A DNA stretch of 31,109 bases, taken from a virus. Below the pieces are notes generated by a model. It was not told the origin of the DNA, searched no databases, and saw only the letters and a program-made list of their open reading frames with translations. The stretch covers positions 1-31,109 of IMG/VR virus record IMGVR_UViG_3300007511_000087; one strand, given 5' to 3'. The position numbers and the translations under genes are program-made. Positions 12,926-21,597 of the stretch are shown here, piece by piece (position 1 is the first letter of the stretch; every line of letters starts with the position of its first letter).

Positions 12926-13186
12926 ATGGTAGATCCAGTATTAATAACTGTTGGCGCAGCAGTCGTTGGTGCAGGGTTAAACACACTAAGAGGTTACCTA
13001 CATAGAGAAGATGAATCTTACTCGGCAAGGAAACTCGCAGGTGCTTTAATCATCTCTACATTTGCAGCAGTCGCAATAGCACAAACTATTGCAGTTGAAG
13101 GCATTGGAGAGGTTGGTTTAGCCTTAATAGGTTTGACCACTGGTTTCGCAGCAGACTTCGCTGTTTCCAAAGCAAAAAAAGAGTAA
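12926..13186 (+). CDS. Small multi-span membrane protein (86 aa), holin-like
   Basis: An 86-residue hydrophobic protein with likely membrane segments at about 5-21 (VLITVGAAVVGAGLNTL), 38-58 (LAGALIISTFAAVAIAQ) and 60-77 (GLALIGLTTGFAADFAV). A charged loop (RGYLHREDESYSARK) separates the first two and a Lys-rich tail ends the protein. Size and topology fit class I holins, and the gene sits with another small membrane protein. No sequence family was recognised. It has the same promoter sequence as the portal gene. Confidence 0.7.
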   Translation: MVDPVLITVGAAVVGAGLNTLRGYLHREDESYSARKLAGALIISTFAAVAIAQTIAVEGIGEVGLALIGLTTGFAADFAVSKAKKE

Positions 13187-13196
13187 GAGGTATATT

Positions 13197-13228
13197 TTGG
13201 GCGAATAACCCACCCCTTTCCCCTTTTT
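13197..13228 (+). terminator. Weak hairpin and pyrimidine-tract terminator
   Basis: A four-base TGGG/CCCA stem is followed by a C/T-only run after the 86-aa gene and before the protease promoter. Confidence 0.35.
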
Positions 13229-13233
13229 CATGA

Positions 13234-13246
13234 ATATTTATATATT
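13234..13246 (+). promoter_or_regulatory. TATA box of the protease gene
   Basis: ATATTTATATATT, centred 26 bases before ATG 13266. It lies downstream of the ATG at 13230, so that codon is not in the transcript. Confidence 0.6.
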
Positions 13247-13265
13247 AATAGGTAGACACTCATTC

Positions 13266-15995
13266 ATGGATGAAGAATCAATATTACAGTTCTCCCAACT
13301 TATTACTAAGAGCTTGGAACCAGTTGACTCAGATCAACGGTTCTTTGAGGGCTATTTAACAGTCCAAGTCAAGGATAAGCAGGGAGAAGTTACAATTGTC
13401 GACGAATTATACAAAGTTTTACCTGTTTGGATGGCTAGAGGAGCACCAATCAGTGATACACACTCCAATAGGATAGTAGGTAAAGGTATCAACTTTGCAA
13501 AAGCTAATTACGAGAGTCCAGATGGTGATATATACCCAGCAATAAAAATCACTGGAATGATTCATAAGGACTATGAATTGGATAATGAGATATGGAGTAA
13601 AATTAAAACTGGTGAATATAAGGGATTATCATTTGGTGGAGCAACCAAAGCTGACAGAGAACCAATGAGAATGAAAGACGGTTCAATAGCATATGCATTA
13701 TCAAAGTTAGAACATTATGAGGTAGCTGTTTGTAAGGAACCAGCAGTGCCACTAGCAGTTATCACAGACTACAACCAAGTTGCAAAAAGTTTTACAAACT
13801 CTGAGAAGAGAGATGACAAACTTGTTATTAGATGTAACAGTGTAGGTTGTTTTATAGAAAAGAATAACGGTTCAAATGGACAGGAAAAAGGAGTAAGTAG
13901 AGATGAAGAATCTATTAGTCATAGAAACCAAGATGAATCACTTGCAGCAAACAACCCTACTGCCGATGAAGAACAAGCAGAAGGTGTAGAGAAAGGAGAA
14001 AACATTACAAAGCCTATACCAGACGGTAAAGGTGGAAGTGGTAGTTTCCAACAATGTGTTAATAATAACAAAGATAAAGATAATCCAGAAGGATGGTGTG
14101 GAGCTATTCAACAAAAATTAGAAAAATCAGATGCACAAAAATACATAAATACAGTTGATATGTTCTTATCAAAAGAAGAGCAAAATATGATATGTCCAAC
14201 TTGTAATAAACCTTTATCAGAACATGGTATTACAAAAGATTCACCATATGGAACTGATACATCAACTAACTTTTCACAAATGCCTGACAGTCCAAGAGTT
14301 TCAACTGAGAAGGAAGAGGTTGAAAAGAAAAATAAAAAAACAATTCAACAAGTAGAAAGTCAGTTAATTATTGACGGTAAGCATAAACCACAGAATATAC
14401 ATCATGGACAGAAGAAAGAGACCAGAATGTCTGATTTATATGAATCTGAAGCTAATGCAATCAAGTCTTCAGACAAATTGAAATCACAGTTTATTGCAGA
14501 TGAAATAAAAACGATGCTAAGTAAAAAAAAAACTCGTCCAGAAACCCCAAATAAAGAAAACAAATATCAAACACATATAGACAAACCTATTCACTTTAAC
14601 GCCTTAAAAGAAATAATAGAAGATAAAAAAAGAAAAAAGGAAGAAGAGGCGAAAAAGGGTAGACATGGTGCAGAATTTTATCTTCCTAAAAGAGGACATA
14701 AAGTAGAAGAACCAGAAGAAGATAAACCTAAAAAAGAAAAGAAGAAGACTAACGCATTAGGTAAATTATTATCACAGATGGGTAAAAGAAAAAGAGGTAA
14801 AAAAGATGTTTTATATGATGAAGAGAAGAAAGCAATTATAGATAATGCATTAAAATTTGTTAGAAAACCATCATCGCATTCACCTGTAGGAGCTGAAGGA
14901 AGAGCATCCGATGAAGGTAAAACACTTAAAGAAGTTCAAGCAGAAAGAGCTAAAAAAAGATTGAAAAATCCAAGATCTTATCAGTCTGAGAAAAGGATAT
15001 TACCAACAGAAGCTGATTTAGATAAATTAATAGCCCAAATAAATGCAAGGAATAAAAAACCAAAACCAAAATTCGATGCATTGGAACTTTCATCAGTATT
15101 AAGTGGAAAGAAAGGAAAAAAGAAAATCAAATCTCTGGATGATATAATCAAGAGAAAAAGAAGTAGTCCATTCCAGAAGAACCCAACTAAACCTAAACCA
15201 AGGGGGGAAGGTTATTCAGCTAATAGTGCTATATTAGCAGAAAGTAAGTTACCTGATGGTATGACTCTAGCAGAATTTCAAACTGCAAGAAAACTAAGTA
15301 GACAGAAAGACCCTTGGCAGAAAAGAATGGGTACTCTTTCAAGGAGAGAGGCAAAAAAACTACCTGACGAAGACGCTTTGGATAAAATAATAGCAGATAA
15401 AAAAAGAAAAAAATTAGAACATAAAACATCATCATTGGGAGATATTAAAGATAAATTAAGCAGGATTAAAAGAAAAATAGAAGAACAATATTCAAAAGAC
15501 CATCCATATGAAAAAACAGACAAAGCGAGACCACAGAGTACAGGAGATAAGATAATAGATGAAATGCCAAAAACATTAGAAAGACTTCTTTTAGAACCAT
15601 TAGGTATTAAACAAGAAACAACAGGAAAAAAGAAAAATAGAGACCATTCAAACTCACAGGGAGATGCACATAGGATGTATACTCAAGAGGCTAGTCAAGA
15701 TACATGGATAGGAAGTGGATTACCTCAACCAAAGAAAACCGAATCTGATGAGGATGACGAGGAGTTTGGAGTACCTATAGAACAAGGTTTACCACATAAT
15801 GGAGATGCAAGACAGAAGGGAGAAGAAGGTACAGGGTCAATTGGAGGTTTAATTCGACATAACGTAGGTGATGGTTCAACTTTCGCACAAGGAAGTGGTA
15901 ATTCTGCTCAAATAACCAACAATAAATTAAATAATCAGATGCGTGGAAACAAATATATGCCTAGATCAGTTAAAAGAAAACCAAAAACTAATTAG
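13266..15995 (+). CDS. Prohead protease fused to long scaffold-like region (909 aa)
   Basis: I use ATG 13266 (MDEESILQFSQL) because a TATA box is 26 bases upstream; an ATG at 13230 precedes the box. Residues 1-175 match HK97/S78-type prohead proteases: H66 in ISDTHSNRIVGKG, S122 in KGLSFGGATKA, and LEHYEVAVCKEPAVPLA at 148-164. Near 259-285 a FQQCV...NPEGWCGAI motif, seen in many phage protease or portal tails, appears. CPTC at 310-313 may bind metal. Residues 345-909 are Lys/Glu-rich and low complexity, probably a scaffold cleaved off during maturation. A segment at about 551-598 is repeated at 665-716 (TLKEVQAERAKK and TLAEFQTARKLS; ADLDKLIA and DALDKIIA). Typical proteases of this family are only about 200 residues. 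Confidence 0.85.
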   Translation: MDEESILQFSQLITKSLEPVDSDQRFFEGYLTVQVKDKQGEVTIVDELYKVLPVWMARGAPISDTHSNRIVGKGINFAKANYESPDGDIYPAIKITGMIHKDYELDNEIWSKIKTGEYKGLSFGGATKADREPMRMKDGSIAYALSKLEHYEVAVCKEPAVPLAVITDYNQVAKSFTNSEKRDDKLVIRCNSVGCFIEKNNGSNGQEKGVSRDEESISHRNQDESLAANNPTADEEQAEGVEKGENITKPIPDGKGGSGSFQQCVNNNKDKDNPEGWCGAIQQKLEKSDAQKYINTVDMFLSKEEQNMICPTCNKPLSEHGITKDSPYGTDTSTNFSQMPDSPRVSTEKEEVEKKNKKTIQQVESQLIIDGKHKPQNIHHGQKKETRMSDLYESEANAIKSSDKLKSQFIADEIKTMLSKKKTRPETPNKENKYQTHIDKPIHFNALKEIIEDKKRKKEEEAKKGRHGAEFYLPKRGHKVEEPEEDKPKKEKKKTNALGKLLSQMGKRKRGKKDVLYDEEKKAIIDNALKFVRKPSSHSPVGAEGRASDEGKTLKEVQAERAKKRLKNPRSYQSEKRILPTEADLDKLIAQINARNKKPKPKFDALELSSVLSGKKGKKKIKSLDDIIKRKRSSPFQKNPTKPKPRGEGYSANSAILAESKLPDGMTLAEFQTARKLSRQKDPWQKRMGTLSRREAKKLPDEDALDKIIADKKRKKLEHKTSSLGDIKDKLSRIKRKIEEQYSKDHPYEKTDKARPQSTGDKIIDEMPKTLERLLLEPLGIKQETTGKKKNRDHSNSQGDAHRMYTQEASQDTWIGSGLPQPKKTESDEDDEEFGVPIEQGLPHNGDARQKGEEGTGSIGGLIRHNVGDGSTFAQGSGNSAQITNNKLNNQMRGNKYMPRSVKRKPKTN

Positions 15996-16011
15996 GGTAT
16001 ATAAACGAAAT

Positions 16012-16022
16012 ACTTATAAACA
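16012..16022 (+). promoter_or_regulatory. Probable promoter of the acidic protein/capsid operon
   Basis: ACTTATAAACA lies about 31 bases before ATG 16048. The region 15998-16035 holds two further TATA-like words, so the exact box is uncertain. Confidence 0.4.
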
Positions 16023-16047
16023 CACATTATAAATCTTTATTAATAAC

Positions 16048-16674
16048 ATGGCTGAAAACGAAAAAGATTCAAAAGTAGATGCTTCTGAAGACAAAAAAGT
16101 CGAAGAAGCAGACACCAAAGACTCTAAACACGAAGAAAAGGAGAAATCCTACTTCGAGGAAACCGTCAAGTCAACTTTTGACACAATCACTGACAATCTG
16201 CAAGTAATTGCAGAATCTCAGAAATCACTACTCGACTCAGTTCAAGTAATTGATGATAGGGTTAAAGCATTGGAACAACCTACCGACCTTCCAGCAGCAC
16301 CAAAAGGAACTGCTGACAAAGAAGACGTTGGTACAGAAACCAAAGCTCCAGAAAAACCTTACCCTCAAGGAGAACAAAGTGGATTAGATGATGATGGTGA
16401 TGATACATCTGACGATGATTCAAAACTATCAGGTCAAGAGAAACCAATCGGTAAAGCAACTCGAATTGTTGAAAAGGCAGAACATACCTTTACAACAGAG
16501 ACCCCAAGACCAAACTCATTAGAGAACGTTGATAAAGCAGAATTTGGAAAAGACTTTAGTCCAATCCTAAAAGATGCTAGATCAAATGGTTTTGAAGGAC
16601 TAAGTACAGTTGCACAAAACATCCTGAACGGTAAATACTACAAACCAACCCAAGATGAGGTCGGACAGTGGTAG
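16048..16674 (+). CDS. Acidic protein before the major capsid protein (208 aa)
   Basis: A 208-residue, very acidic and mostly disordered protein. A Lys/Glu/Asp-rich N-terminus leads into a helical coiled-coil stretch (TVKSTFDTITDNLQVIAE, about 40-75). An Asp-rich linker (DDDGDDTSDDDS) and a structured C-terminus (EFGKDFSPILKDARSN...) follow. Location directly ahead of the capsid gene, with a 7-base overlap, plus composition fit a scaffolding or head-completion protein. It could share the scaffold job with the protease tail. No family match was recognised. Confidence 0.75.
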   Translation: MAENEKDSKVDASEDKKVEEADTKDSKHEEKEKSYFEETVKSTFDTITDNLQVIAESQKSLLDSVQVIDDRVKALEQPTDLPAAPKGTADKEDVGTETKAPEKPYPQGEQSGLDDDGDDTSDDDSKLSGQEKPIGKATRIVEKAEHTFTTETPRPNSLENVDKAEFGKDFSPILKDARSNGFEGLSTVAQNILNGKYYKPTQDEVGQW

Positions 16675-17897
16675 ATATGGTTCAAATAAAAACTATCGAT
16701 GAACTTGAAGCACTCTATTACGGATATAACCGTAATCTCCTCCGTAAAGCCGACGCACCAGTAACAACATCCACAACTGGCGTTTTTAACGCTATTTATG
16801 GAGCTTACGCATGGGCGCAATTGAATTTGGAGGCGAATGCCTTCGGTATATTGCCAAAATACCCATGGGATAAATCTGGATGGAGGGTCATTACAGCTAA
16901 GCCAACTCTGAACACCATCAGTGGTAACACTGCATTAGGTGGAACATCAGAAGGTGGTACCATCGCAGAGACAGTAAAACCAACACTTCAAGAAATTGAT
17001 GTACGTCCAAAAACTGCTCAGTTGCCTTTCAGTGCATCTGAAGTTATGGAATGGTTGGCAACACACTCTAAAGATGACATTTGGGGAGGACTTGGTTCTC
17101 TCAGATTGTATATGGCTGTACAACACAAAGAATTCCTAAATAGAATGCTTTTAGCAGACGTTGAATCCGAAGCAGCAGGATCATCAGGTAACAACACTGG
17201 TACCACCAACTTTGAATCACTAGATAGAATTGTATCAAGTGGTGCAGAGGAGACAGCATTAGGTGGCTCACACACAAGCTATTACGATCCATGGGCAGCA
17301 AACGCAACCATTGATAGAGATAGTGGTACAGACTTTGACTGTACAGTTGAGAGTGCATCAGGCACAATTGGTACAAATGGCGTTTTGACCGATGATACCT
17401 TAAGAACTTTCCTTAGAAAGATTCGTATCGCAGCAGGTAAAGATCCTAATGTATTTTTGGGATCTCACGAAGTATATTCCGAAATCCAAGGCTTATACAT
17501 GCCTTCAGTCCGTATTCCAAACCCATACGGTGAAGCATTAGTACAAGTTGACGTAAATGGAATTCAAACCTTCCGAGGCACAGGTGTCGGAATTCACGTA
17601 GATTCAATCTATGGAATCCCATTCATTCCAAGTAAGGATGCTCCATCAAACTCTGGTGACTCATCAGAAATTGGTAGACTATTCGCATTTGACACAAGTG
17701 ACAGTGAGGGCTACGGATATCCAAGAATCGGAATTCAAATCGCAATTCCTACTGAGTATTACGAAGCTACAAGACGTTCACCAGCTTATCCATTTGTTAA
17801 TAACGCATTCGTTGAGAAAGGCGTTTTCAGAACAATGGGTGAAACTGTTTGTCGTCACTTCAAGAGTCAAGGTAAGATTAGAGATATTAAACTTTAG
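16668..17897 (+). CDS. Major capsid protein (HK97-like)
   Basis: A 409-residue protein with the layout of HK97-fold capsid proteins. A short helical N-terminus is followed by an E-loop-like region (WRVITAKPTLNTISGNTALGG). Spine-helix-like sequence (PFSASEVMEWLATHSKDDIWGG and MAVQHKEFLNRML) and A-domain strands near the end (GYPRIGIQIAIPTEYY) are also visible. I choose GTG 16668: GAGG lies seven bases before it, while an ATG at 16677 has no such site. Codon choice is richer in C-ending codons than in neighbouring genes, as expected for a highly expressed product. A hairpin/poly-T terminator follows. Confidence 0.85.
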   Translation: MVDMVQIKTIDELEALYYGYNRNLLRKADAPVTTSTTGVFNAIYGAYAWAQLNLEANAFGILPKYPWDKSGWRVITAKPTLNTISGNTALGGTSEGGTIAETVKPTLQEIDVRPKTAQLPFSASEVMEWLATHSKDDIWGGLGSLRLYMAVQHKEFLNRMLLADVESEAAGSSGNNTGTTNFESLDRIVSSGAEETALGGSHTSYYDPWAANATIDRDSGTDFDCTVESASGTIGTNGVLTDDTLRTFLRKIRIAAGKDPNVFLGSHEVYSEIQGLYMPSVRIPNPYGEALVQVDVNGIQTFRGTGVGIHVDSIYGIPFIPSKDAPSNSGDSSEIGRLFAFDTSDSEGYGYPRIGIQIAIPTEYYEATRRSPAYPFVNNAFVEKGVFRTMGETVCRHFKSQGKIRDIKL

Positions 17898-17908
17898 GCA
17901 ACTAAAGT

Positions 17909-17943
17909 GGGGATCTTGTAATCTATAAAACCCCTTTTTTTTT
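17909..17943 (+). terminator. Terminator after the capsid gene
   Basis: GGGG (17909-17912) can pair with CCCC (17931-17934), followed by nine T residues. It would end the abundant capsid transcript. Confidence 0.55.
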
Positions 17944-17946
17944 AAA

Positions 17947-17958
17947 CATTTAAATAAG
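17947..17958 (+). promoter_or_regulatory. TATA box of the 49-aa gene
   Basis: CATTTAAATAAG, centred 25 bases before ATG 17978, immediately after the capsid terminator. Confidence 0.55.
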
Positions 17959-17977
17959 GCTGACTGCATCACATTTT

Positions 17978-18127
17978 ATGGAATTTTATAGTGATAAAAA
18001 AACATGGGATTTACACTATAAAGATTGGAATAATATTATATCTAATATAAAAGATGACACAGAGTATAATAGATATAGGAGAAAAATAATCCAAAATCTT
18101 ATTAACATATACGAAAGTAACAAATAA
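17978..18127 (+). CDS. Small unknown protein after capsid (49 aa)
   Basis: A 49-residue frame beginning MEFYSDKKTWDLHYKDWNN and ending IIQNLINIYESNK. It is rich in Tyr, Asn, Lys and Trp and probably helical, with no cysteine or membrane segment. It has its own TATA box at leaderless spacing and is framed by the capsid terminator and the next promoter, forming a single-gene unit. Function unknown; the isolated promoter suggests a different timing from the capsid. Confidence 0.65.
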   Translation: MEFYSDKKTWDLHYKDWNNIISNIKDDTEYNRYRRKIIQNLINIYESNK

Positions 18128-18129
18128 GC

Positions 18130-18143
18130 AATCTTTATATAAG
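18130..18143 (+). promoter_or_regulatory. Promoter of the 119-aa virion protein
   Basis: AATCTTTATATAAG, identical to 9017-9030, about 26 bases before ATG 18164. Confidence 0.65.
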
Positions 18144-18163
18144 AATAGATAACATATTTTGTA

Positions 18164-18523
18164 ATGGCAATTACAATCAGTACATCCGATTGGACAGCAG
18201 CTAATGTTAGAAAGACATTATCTTTCAACGCAGCATTAGTTTCAAAATTGCGAATATATAGTATCAAAGTTACCTTCGGTAGTGGTGATAACTATGTAAC
18301 AGGAGGAGTGTCGGCTGACCTCAAAGAGAACAGAATTTCCACACTCGTTGCTGTAATACCAACATATTCAACTTGTTTACAGGAAGTAAGATATGACAAA
18401 GACAACGAGAAAATCCAACTATATAACGTAGGTGGAGGAGCAGAAGCCAAATTTGTTGAAGTAACAAATACCAGCTCAACTTGTGCATCTAAAATATTCG
18501 AGTTTCTAGTCATAGGCTACTAG
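18164..18523 (+). CDS. Small beta-rich virion protein (119 aa)
   Basis: A 119-residue protein with the pattern of small phage virion proteins found near the capsid gene: a central GDNYVTGGVSADLKENRIS, then hydrophobic strands (TLVAVIP) and a YDKDNEKIQLYNV motif. In tailed phages, proteins with this 'tGG.pldl...y.yd..n.ki' pattern are usually minor head or decoration proteins; this is recall, not a search. Its own promoter and poly-T terminator suggest high, separate expression. Confidence 0.65.
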   Translation: MAITISTSDWTAANVRKTLSFNAALVSKLRIYSIKVTFGSGDNYVTGGVSADLKENRISTLVAVIPTYSTCLQEVRYDKDNEKIQLYNVGGGAEAKFVEVTNTSSTCASKIFEFLVIGY

Positions 18524-18535
18524 AGTCCAAAAAGT

Positions 18536-18556
18536 CTTCTTTTTTTTCTTTTTTTT
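18536..18556 (+). terminator. Poly-T terminator
   Basis: An almost pure T run of 21 bases, broken by two C residues, 13 bases after the 119-aa stop codon and directly before the next promoter. Confidence 0.55.
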
Positions 18557-18557
18557 C

Positions 18558-18570
18558 ACAAAGTTTATAT
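18558..18570 (+). promoter_or_regulatory. Promoter of the 88-aa protein
   Basis: ACAAAGTTTATAT, sharing ACAAAGTTTATA with the promoters at 9233 and 12891; about 26 bases before ATG 18593. Confidence 0.65.
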
Positions 18571-18592
18571 ATAATACTTAATCACTGATTGT

Positions 18593-18859
18593 ATGGTCGA
18601 ATTAAACCACAATGTTATATCATTTAATGCTGATACAACTATAAAAGGTAGTCATGGTGTAGTAGTAGCTGTCTTTTGTAGTAAAAAAGGTTCAAGTGGA
18701 GCAAAATGTGTCCTTAAAAATGGTGGTGCTAGTGGAACAACAGAATTCACTATTTTTGGTGAAATAGAGGGTAATTACCAAGATATTAATAGAAGATTTG
18801 AAGATGGTATTTACGCAGATATAACAGGTTCAGCAGAATGGACAGTTGTGTTTAAGTAA
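18593..18859 (+). CDS. Small beta-sandwich virion protein (88 aa)
   Basis: An 88-residue protein of alternating strands: GSHGVVVAVFCSKKG, AKCVLKNGGASGTTEFTIFG, then INRRFEDGIYADITGSAEWTVVF. This order (a GxxG-V strand, a 'lkng.sg..' strand, then 'f..Gi.v...gsa..tvv') is common in small phage virion proteins that act as decoration or fibre parts. The exact role is not known. Separate promoter; follows a terminator. Confidence 0.65.
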   Translation: MVELNHNVISFNADTTIKGSHGVVVAVFCSKKGSSGAKCVLKNGGASGTTEFTIFGEIEGNYQDINRRFEDGIYADITGSAEWTVVFK

Positions 18860-18869
18860 ATTTAAATAC
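18859..18869 (+). promoter_or_regulatory. Promoter of the connector gene
   Basis: AATTTAAATAC, as at 12613-12623, about 26 bases before ATG 18890. Confidence 0.55.
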
Positions 18870-18889
18870 AAAGTTAAATTACTATTATT

Positions 18890-19528
18890 ATGGCTACAAC
18901 TTACTGTACAGTTGAGGATGTATCTGATTTTCTCAGGGTTCCCATTAATTCTAATACTACTCCTAATAAAGCACAGGTTGAAAAAATCATCAACCGAAAA
19001 GAATCAGAAATAGAGAGAAGAATAGGTCATGCATGGAGATCAAAAAAAGTTACAAGAGAAGTTCATGATTTACCTTTACTATATACATTTGGTTGGGGTA
19101 CTCCATTGTTTTTACAACATAGAAACATTTATGAATTAGATTCAAGTTCTGGTGATAAAATAGAGATTTGGCAAGGAGCATCATCATCTTGGGAAAATAT
19201 TCTAGGTAATAATCAATGGTATGATATAGAATATGAGTATGGTAGATTATACTTGAGAGGTTTTATATTTTCAATTTTAAGAAAAAACAGATGCAGAGTT
19301 ACATACAGATATGGTGGAGAAAACTTTGCTGGTGATACAGAAATACCAGATGATATCAAAGATGCAGTAATTAAAATGACAGCAGTTGATATATTAACAA
19401 CTAGTCTAAGAATGGATAGATTACCTGTAGGTGGTAATACATTAAGCTGGTCTGAAATGATATCTGCTTGGAAGGAAGACATTGAACATTGTATTATAAA
19501 TCGCAGAGAAGTATTTGTGATACCATAA
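18890..19528 (+). CDS. Head-tail connector (adaptor) protein
   Basis: A 212-residue protein that fits the HK97 gp6-like adaptor family. It opens TYCTVEDVSDFLRVPI, has a helix KAQVEKIINRKESEIERRIG, a middle beta part, and the characteristic PDDIKDAVIKMTAVDILTTS helix (about 155-174). These proteins form a ring under the portal and link head to tail. It precedes the tail terminator gene, as in most siphoviruses. The family usually has 100-200 residues; the extra length is in the Tyr/Trp-rich beta insertion. The stop touches the next ATG directly. Confidence 0.75.
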   Translation: MATTYCTVEDVSDFLRVPINSNTTPNKAQVEKIINRKESEIERRIGHAWRSKKVTREVHDLPLLYTFGWGTPLFLQHRNIYELDSSSGDKIEIWQGASSSWENILGNNQWYDIEYEYGRLYLRGFIFSILRKNRCRVTYRYGGENFAGDTEIPDDIKDAVIKMTAVDILTTSLRMDRLPVGGNTLSWSEMISAWKEDIEHCIINRREVFVIP

Positions 19529-20113
19529 ATGTTTGGATTCATTAAAAATGCTATAAAAAAAGTAGCAGACCAAATAACAGAGGTATTTAATGATATTGTA
19601 GAAGGTGACAGAGATGGAAACGAGATAGAAGTTGAAGCAGAATCAGAGGAAGAAATAAAAGAATGGCTTGAGGAAATTGGAGCTGAAGAAGATCCAGATG
19701 TAGATGATGGAAATCAGTTTTTCACTCATAGATGTAGATATGAATACCAAATAGCAAATCACTATCATGGAGGAGGAGGAAATAGATCATGTACAATATG
19801 TATAGAATTTGATAAAGCATATTCATACGGTAGTTATGTTGAAATAACTTATGATAAATTTGAAAATGGAGAAACACTATGGGCTGGAGATGGAGATGAA
19901 CATTTATTGAATTCATGGTTCTCACAAATGGACGATACACAGAAAGAATATGTTTTAAGTAGTGCAGAAAATAGAGAAGATATTAAAGTAGACACTCACA
20001 GGTCTATAGCTCCTTATATGATAGATGATGAGACTGGTGATGGTGAATGTAAATGCTGGTTAAAATTTATCTCTCATAGAATAGACGGAATAACAGAATG
20101 GGAAGGTAAATAA
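19529..20113 (+). CDS. Acidic neck-region protein (194 aa)
   Basis: A 194-residue acidic protein. The helical N-terminus (MFGFIKNAIKKVADQITEVF) is followed by a Glu-rich stretch (about 30-60). A beta-rich part has HRCRYEYQIANHYHGGGG and C/H pairs (SCTIC, CKC), so a metal site is possible. It lies between connector and tail terminator, where a head-closure (stopper) protein is expected, but its sequence was not recognised as one. It starts immediately after the connector stop with no clear ribosome site. Confidence 0.65.
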   Translation: MFGFIKNAIKKVADQITEVFNDIVEGDRDGNEIEVEAESEEEIKEWLEEIGAEEDPDVDDGNQFFTHRCRYEYQIANHYHGGGGNRSCTICIEFDKAYSYGSYVEITYDKFENGETLWAGDGDEHLLNSWFSQMDDTQKEYVLSSAENREDIKVDTHRSIAPYMIDDETGDGECKCWLKFISHRIDGITEWEGK

Positions 20114-20120
20114 TATATAC
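20112..20120 (+). promoter_or_regulatory. TATA box of the tail terminator gene
   Basis: AATATATAC, about 25 bases before ATG 20141, overlapping the stop of the previous gene. Confidence 0.45.
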
Positions 20121-20140
20121 TAAGAAGAATGTAATAATTT

Positions 20141-20557
20141 ATGTCTCTAACATATGATGCAGTTGAAGACCTTAAAGTACTTTTGAAGGATAATTGGACA
20201 TATGGTCAATTACCTGTTATTGAAGTAGTATGGAAGGTAAAATCTGTAGGATTTGTGGATGATAGGAGAGACAAGATAGTGATAATACCAAAGAATGAGA
20301 AGATTGATTATTTCAGTTTATATGGAACTGATTTTTTACATACGTTACCTATATCAGTAGAAGTTAGGTCATATGGAGAACAGGATAAGACATCAGAGGT
20401 TGTTAATGAAGTTTTAAGGATTTTGAAGGCTAATTTGAGAAGAACAGGATTTGTTGACCTACAGGTCATAAGGTCTGTGTCTGCAAATGATGAATATAGG
20501 AATATGTTCAGACATGTAGTTGTATGCCAATATAGGCAACATTATAACTTGGCATGA
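20141..20557 (+). CDS. Tail terminator / neck protein
   Basis: A 138-residue alpha/beta protein: an N-terminal helix (AVEDLKVLLKDNW), strands IEVVWKVKSV and KIVIIPK, then LPISVEVRSYGEQ, a helix TSEVVNEVLRILKANL, and final strands. This order is that of tail-terminator proteins such as lambda gpU and their archaeal-virus relatives, which cap the tail tube and join it to the head. It stands directly before the tube gene, as expected. Recognition is by order and topology rather than by a signature motif. Confidence 0.65.
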   Translation: MSLTYDAVEDLKVLLKDNWTYGQLPVIEVVWKVKSVGFVDDRRDKIVIIPKNEKIDYFSLYGTDFLHTLPISVEVRSYGEQDKTSEVVNEVLRILKANLRRTGFVDLQVIRSVSANDEYRNMFRHVVVCQYRQHYNLA

Positions 20558-20560
20558 GCA

Positions 20561-20573
20561 AAATCTTTATATC
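20561..20573 (+). promoter_or_regulatory. Promoter of the tail tube gene
   Basis: AAATCTTTATATC, of the CTTTATAT type, about 26 bases before ATG 20595. Confidence 0.65.
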
Positions 20574-20594
20574 TAAACACAGAAAGGGTTTATT

Positions 20595-21593
20595 ATGGCA
20601 ATAACTACTGGCTCGTATGGTACGCTAAAATATGCTTGGGAAGAGACTTATGCTAATCTTTATAGCACTGGTAACCAACAAACACCAAATAAGAAATTTG
20701 GTATTCAAGACAAAGTTTCATCATGGACTATAGGAAATAATAGAATTGACCTAGCAGAACTAAATCAGACAGAACTAGCTAACTATGCATACGGAACACA
20801 GACTGGTAGCCTAAGTGTTGATTTTGTATTAGCTAACCCATGGATATTAAGAGCATTTTATGGAGAACCATCGGTTGTAACAGGTTCACCAAATGTATGG
20901 ACTTGGCAAAAATCAGGAACAAAGACAAAAGATGTATCAACATTTACTACTGAAATAGGAATAGACATTCCATCAACATCAAATGATATTAGGAGAACAT
21001 TAAAAGGATGTATGATGAGATCGCTTACAATTAACGCATCAATTGGTGGAACAGTTGACTGTTCTGCTGACATTGCATATGCAGAGGAAGATGCTCCATC
21101 TACAAGTGGAGTAGCAGTTGCAACTGAACCAACAGTTGAATTCCCATATACATTTGCACACGCAACTATCAAACAAAATAACGTGACATTAGGAAAGGTA
21201 CAAGACTTGAGCATTACATTTGCACAAAACTCTGACTTCTTATACGGATTAGGTTCACACCAAGCAGTTGACAGTTTCAGACGTGTATTCGATATTACTG
21301 GTTCATTCAAAATCTCATTACAAGATAAGACTAACTTAGAAGTTGTTCTAGACCAAATAGCAAAAGGAACAGCAGGTACATATGCAGAAACATTAGATTC
21401 ATCAGCACCATATTTAGAAATTAAATTCCTAAAGGATGCAAACGAAGAGATAAAACTAACATTAACAGGAATATCTCTAACAGACCTAGGTATATCTGGA
21501 TTAGAACCAGTAGAACCTATATTTGAGGATGTTACATGGAGAGCAAAATCATGTATATGCACAGCCGAGAATAACCAAACAACAGAAGAGTAA
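20595..21593 (+). CDS. Major tail (tube) protein
   Basis: A 332-residue beta-rich protein. It opens MAITTGSYGTLKYAWEETYA and has repeated strand/turn elements, including TQTGSLSVDFVLANPWILRAFYG, GCMMRSLTINASIGGTVDCSADI and SLTDLGISGL. The 'slti.a..g..v..s.d' motif and length are typical of tail tube subunits. It lies directly before the chaperone genes and the tape measure. No sheath gene is adjacent, which favours a non-contractile tail. Its own strong promoter agrees with high expression. Confidence 0.8.
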   Translation: MAITTGSYGTLKYAWEETYANLYSTGNQQTPNKKFGIQDKVSSWTIGNNRIDLAELNQTELANYAYGTQTGSLSVDFVLANPWILRAFYGEPSVVTGSPNVWTWQKSGTKTKDVSTFTTEIGIDIPSTSNDIRRTLKGCMMRSLTINASIGGTVDCSADIAYAEEDAPSTSGVAVATEPTVEFPYTFAHATIKQNNVTLGKVQDLSITFAQNSDFLYGLGSHQAVDSFRRVFDITGSFKISLQDKTNLEVVLDQIAKGTAGTYAETLDSSAPYLEIKFLKDANEEIKLTLTGISLTDLGISGLEPVEPIFEDVTWRAKSCICTAENNQTTEE

Positions 21594-21597
21594 ACAC

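Noticed and set aside
20858-21562. Long minus-strand frame opposite the tail tube gene
   Set aside because: Antisense to a well supported structural gene with its own promoter; no independent start signals.
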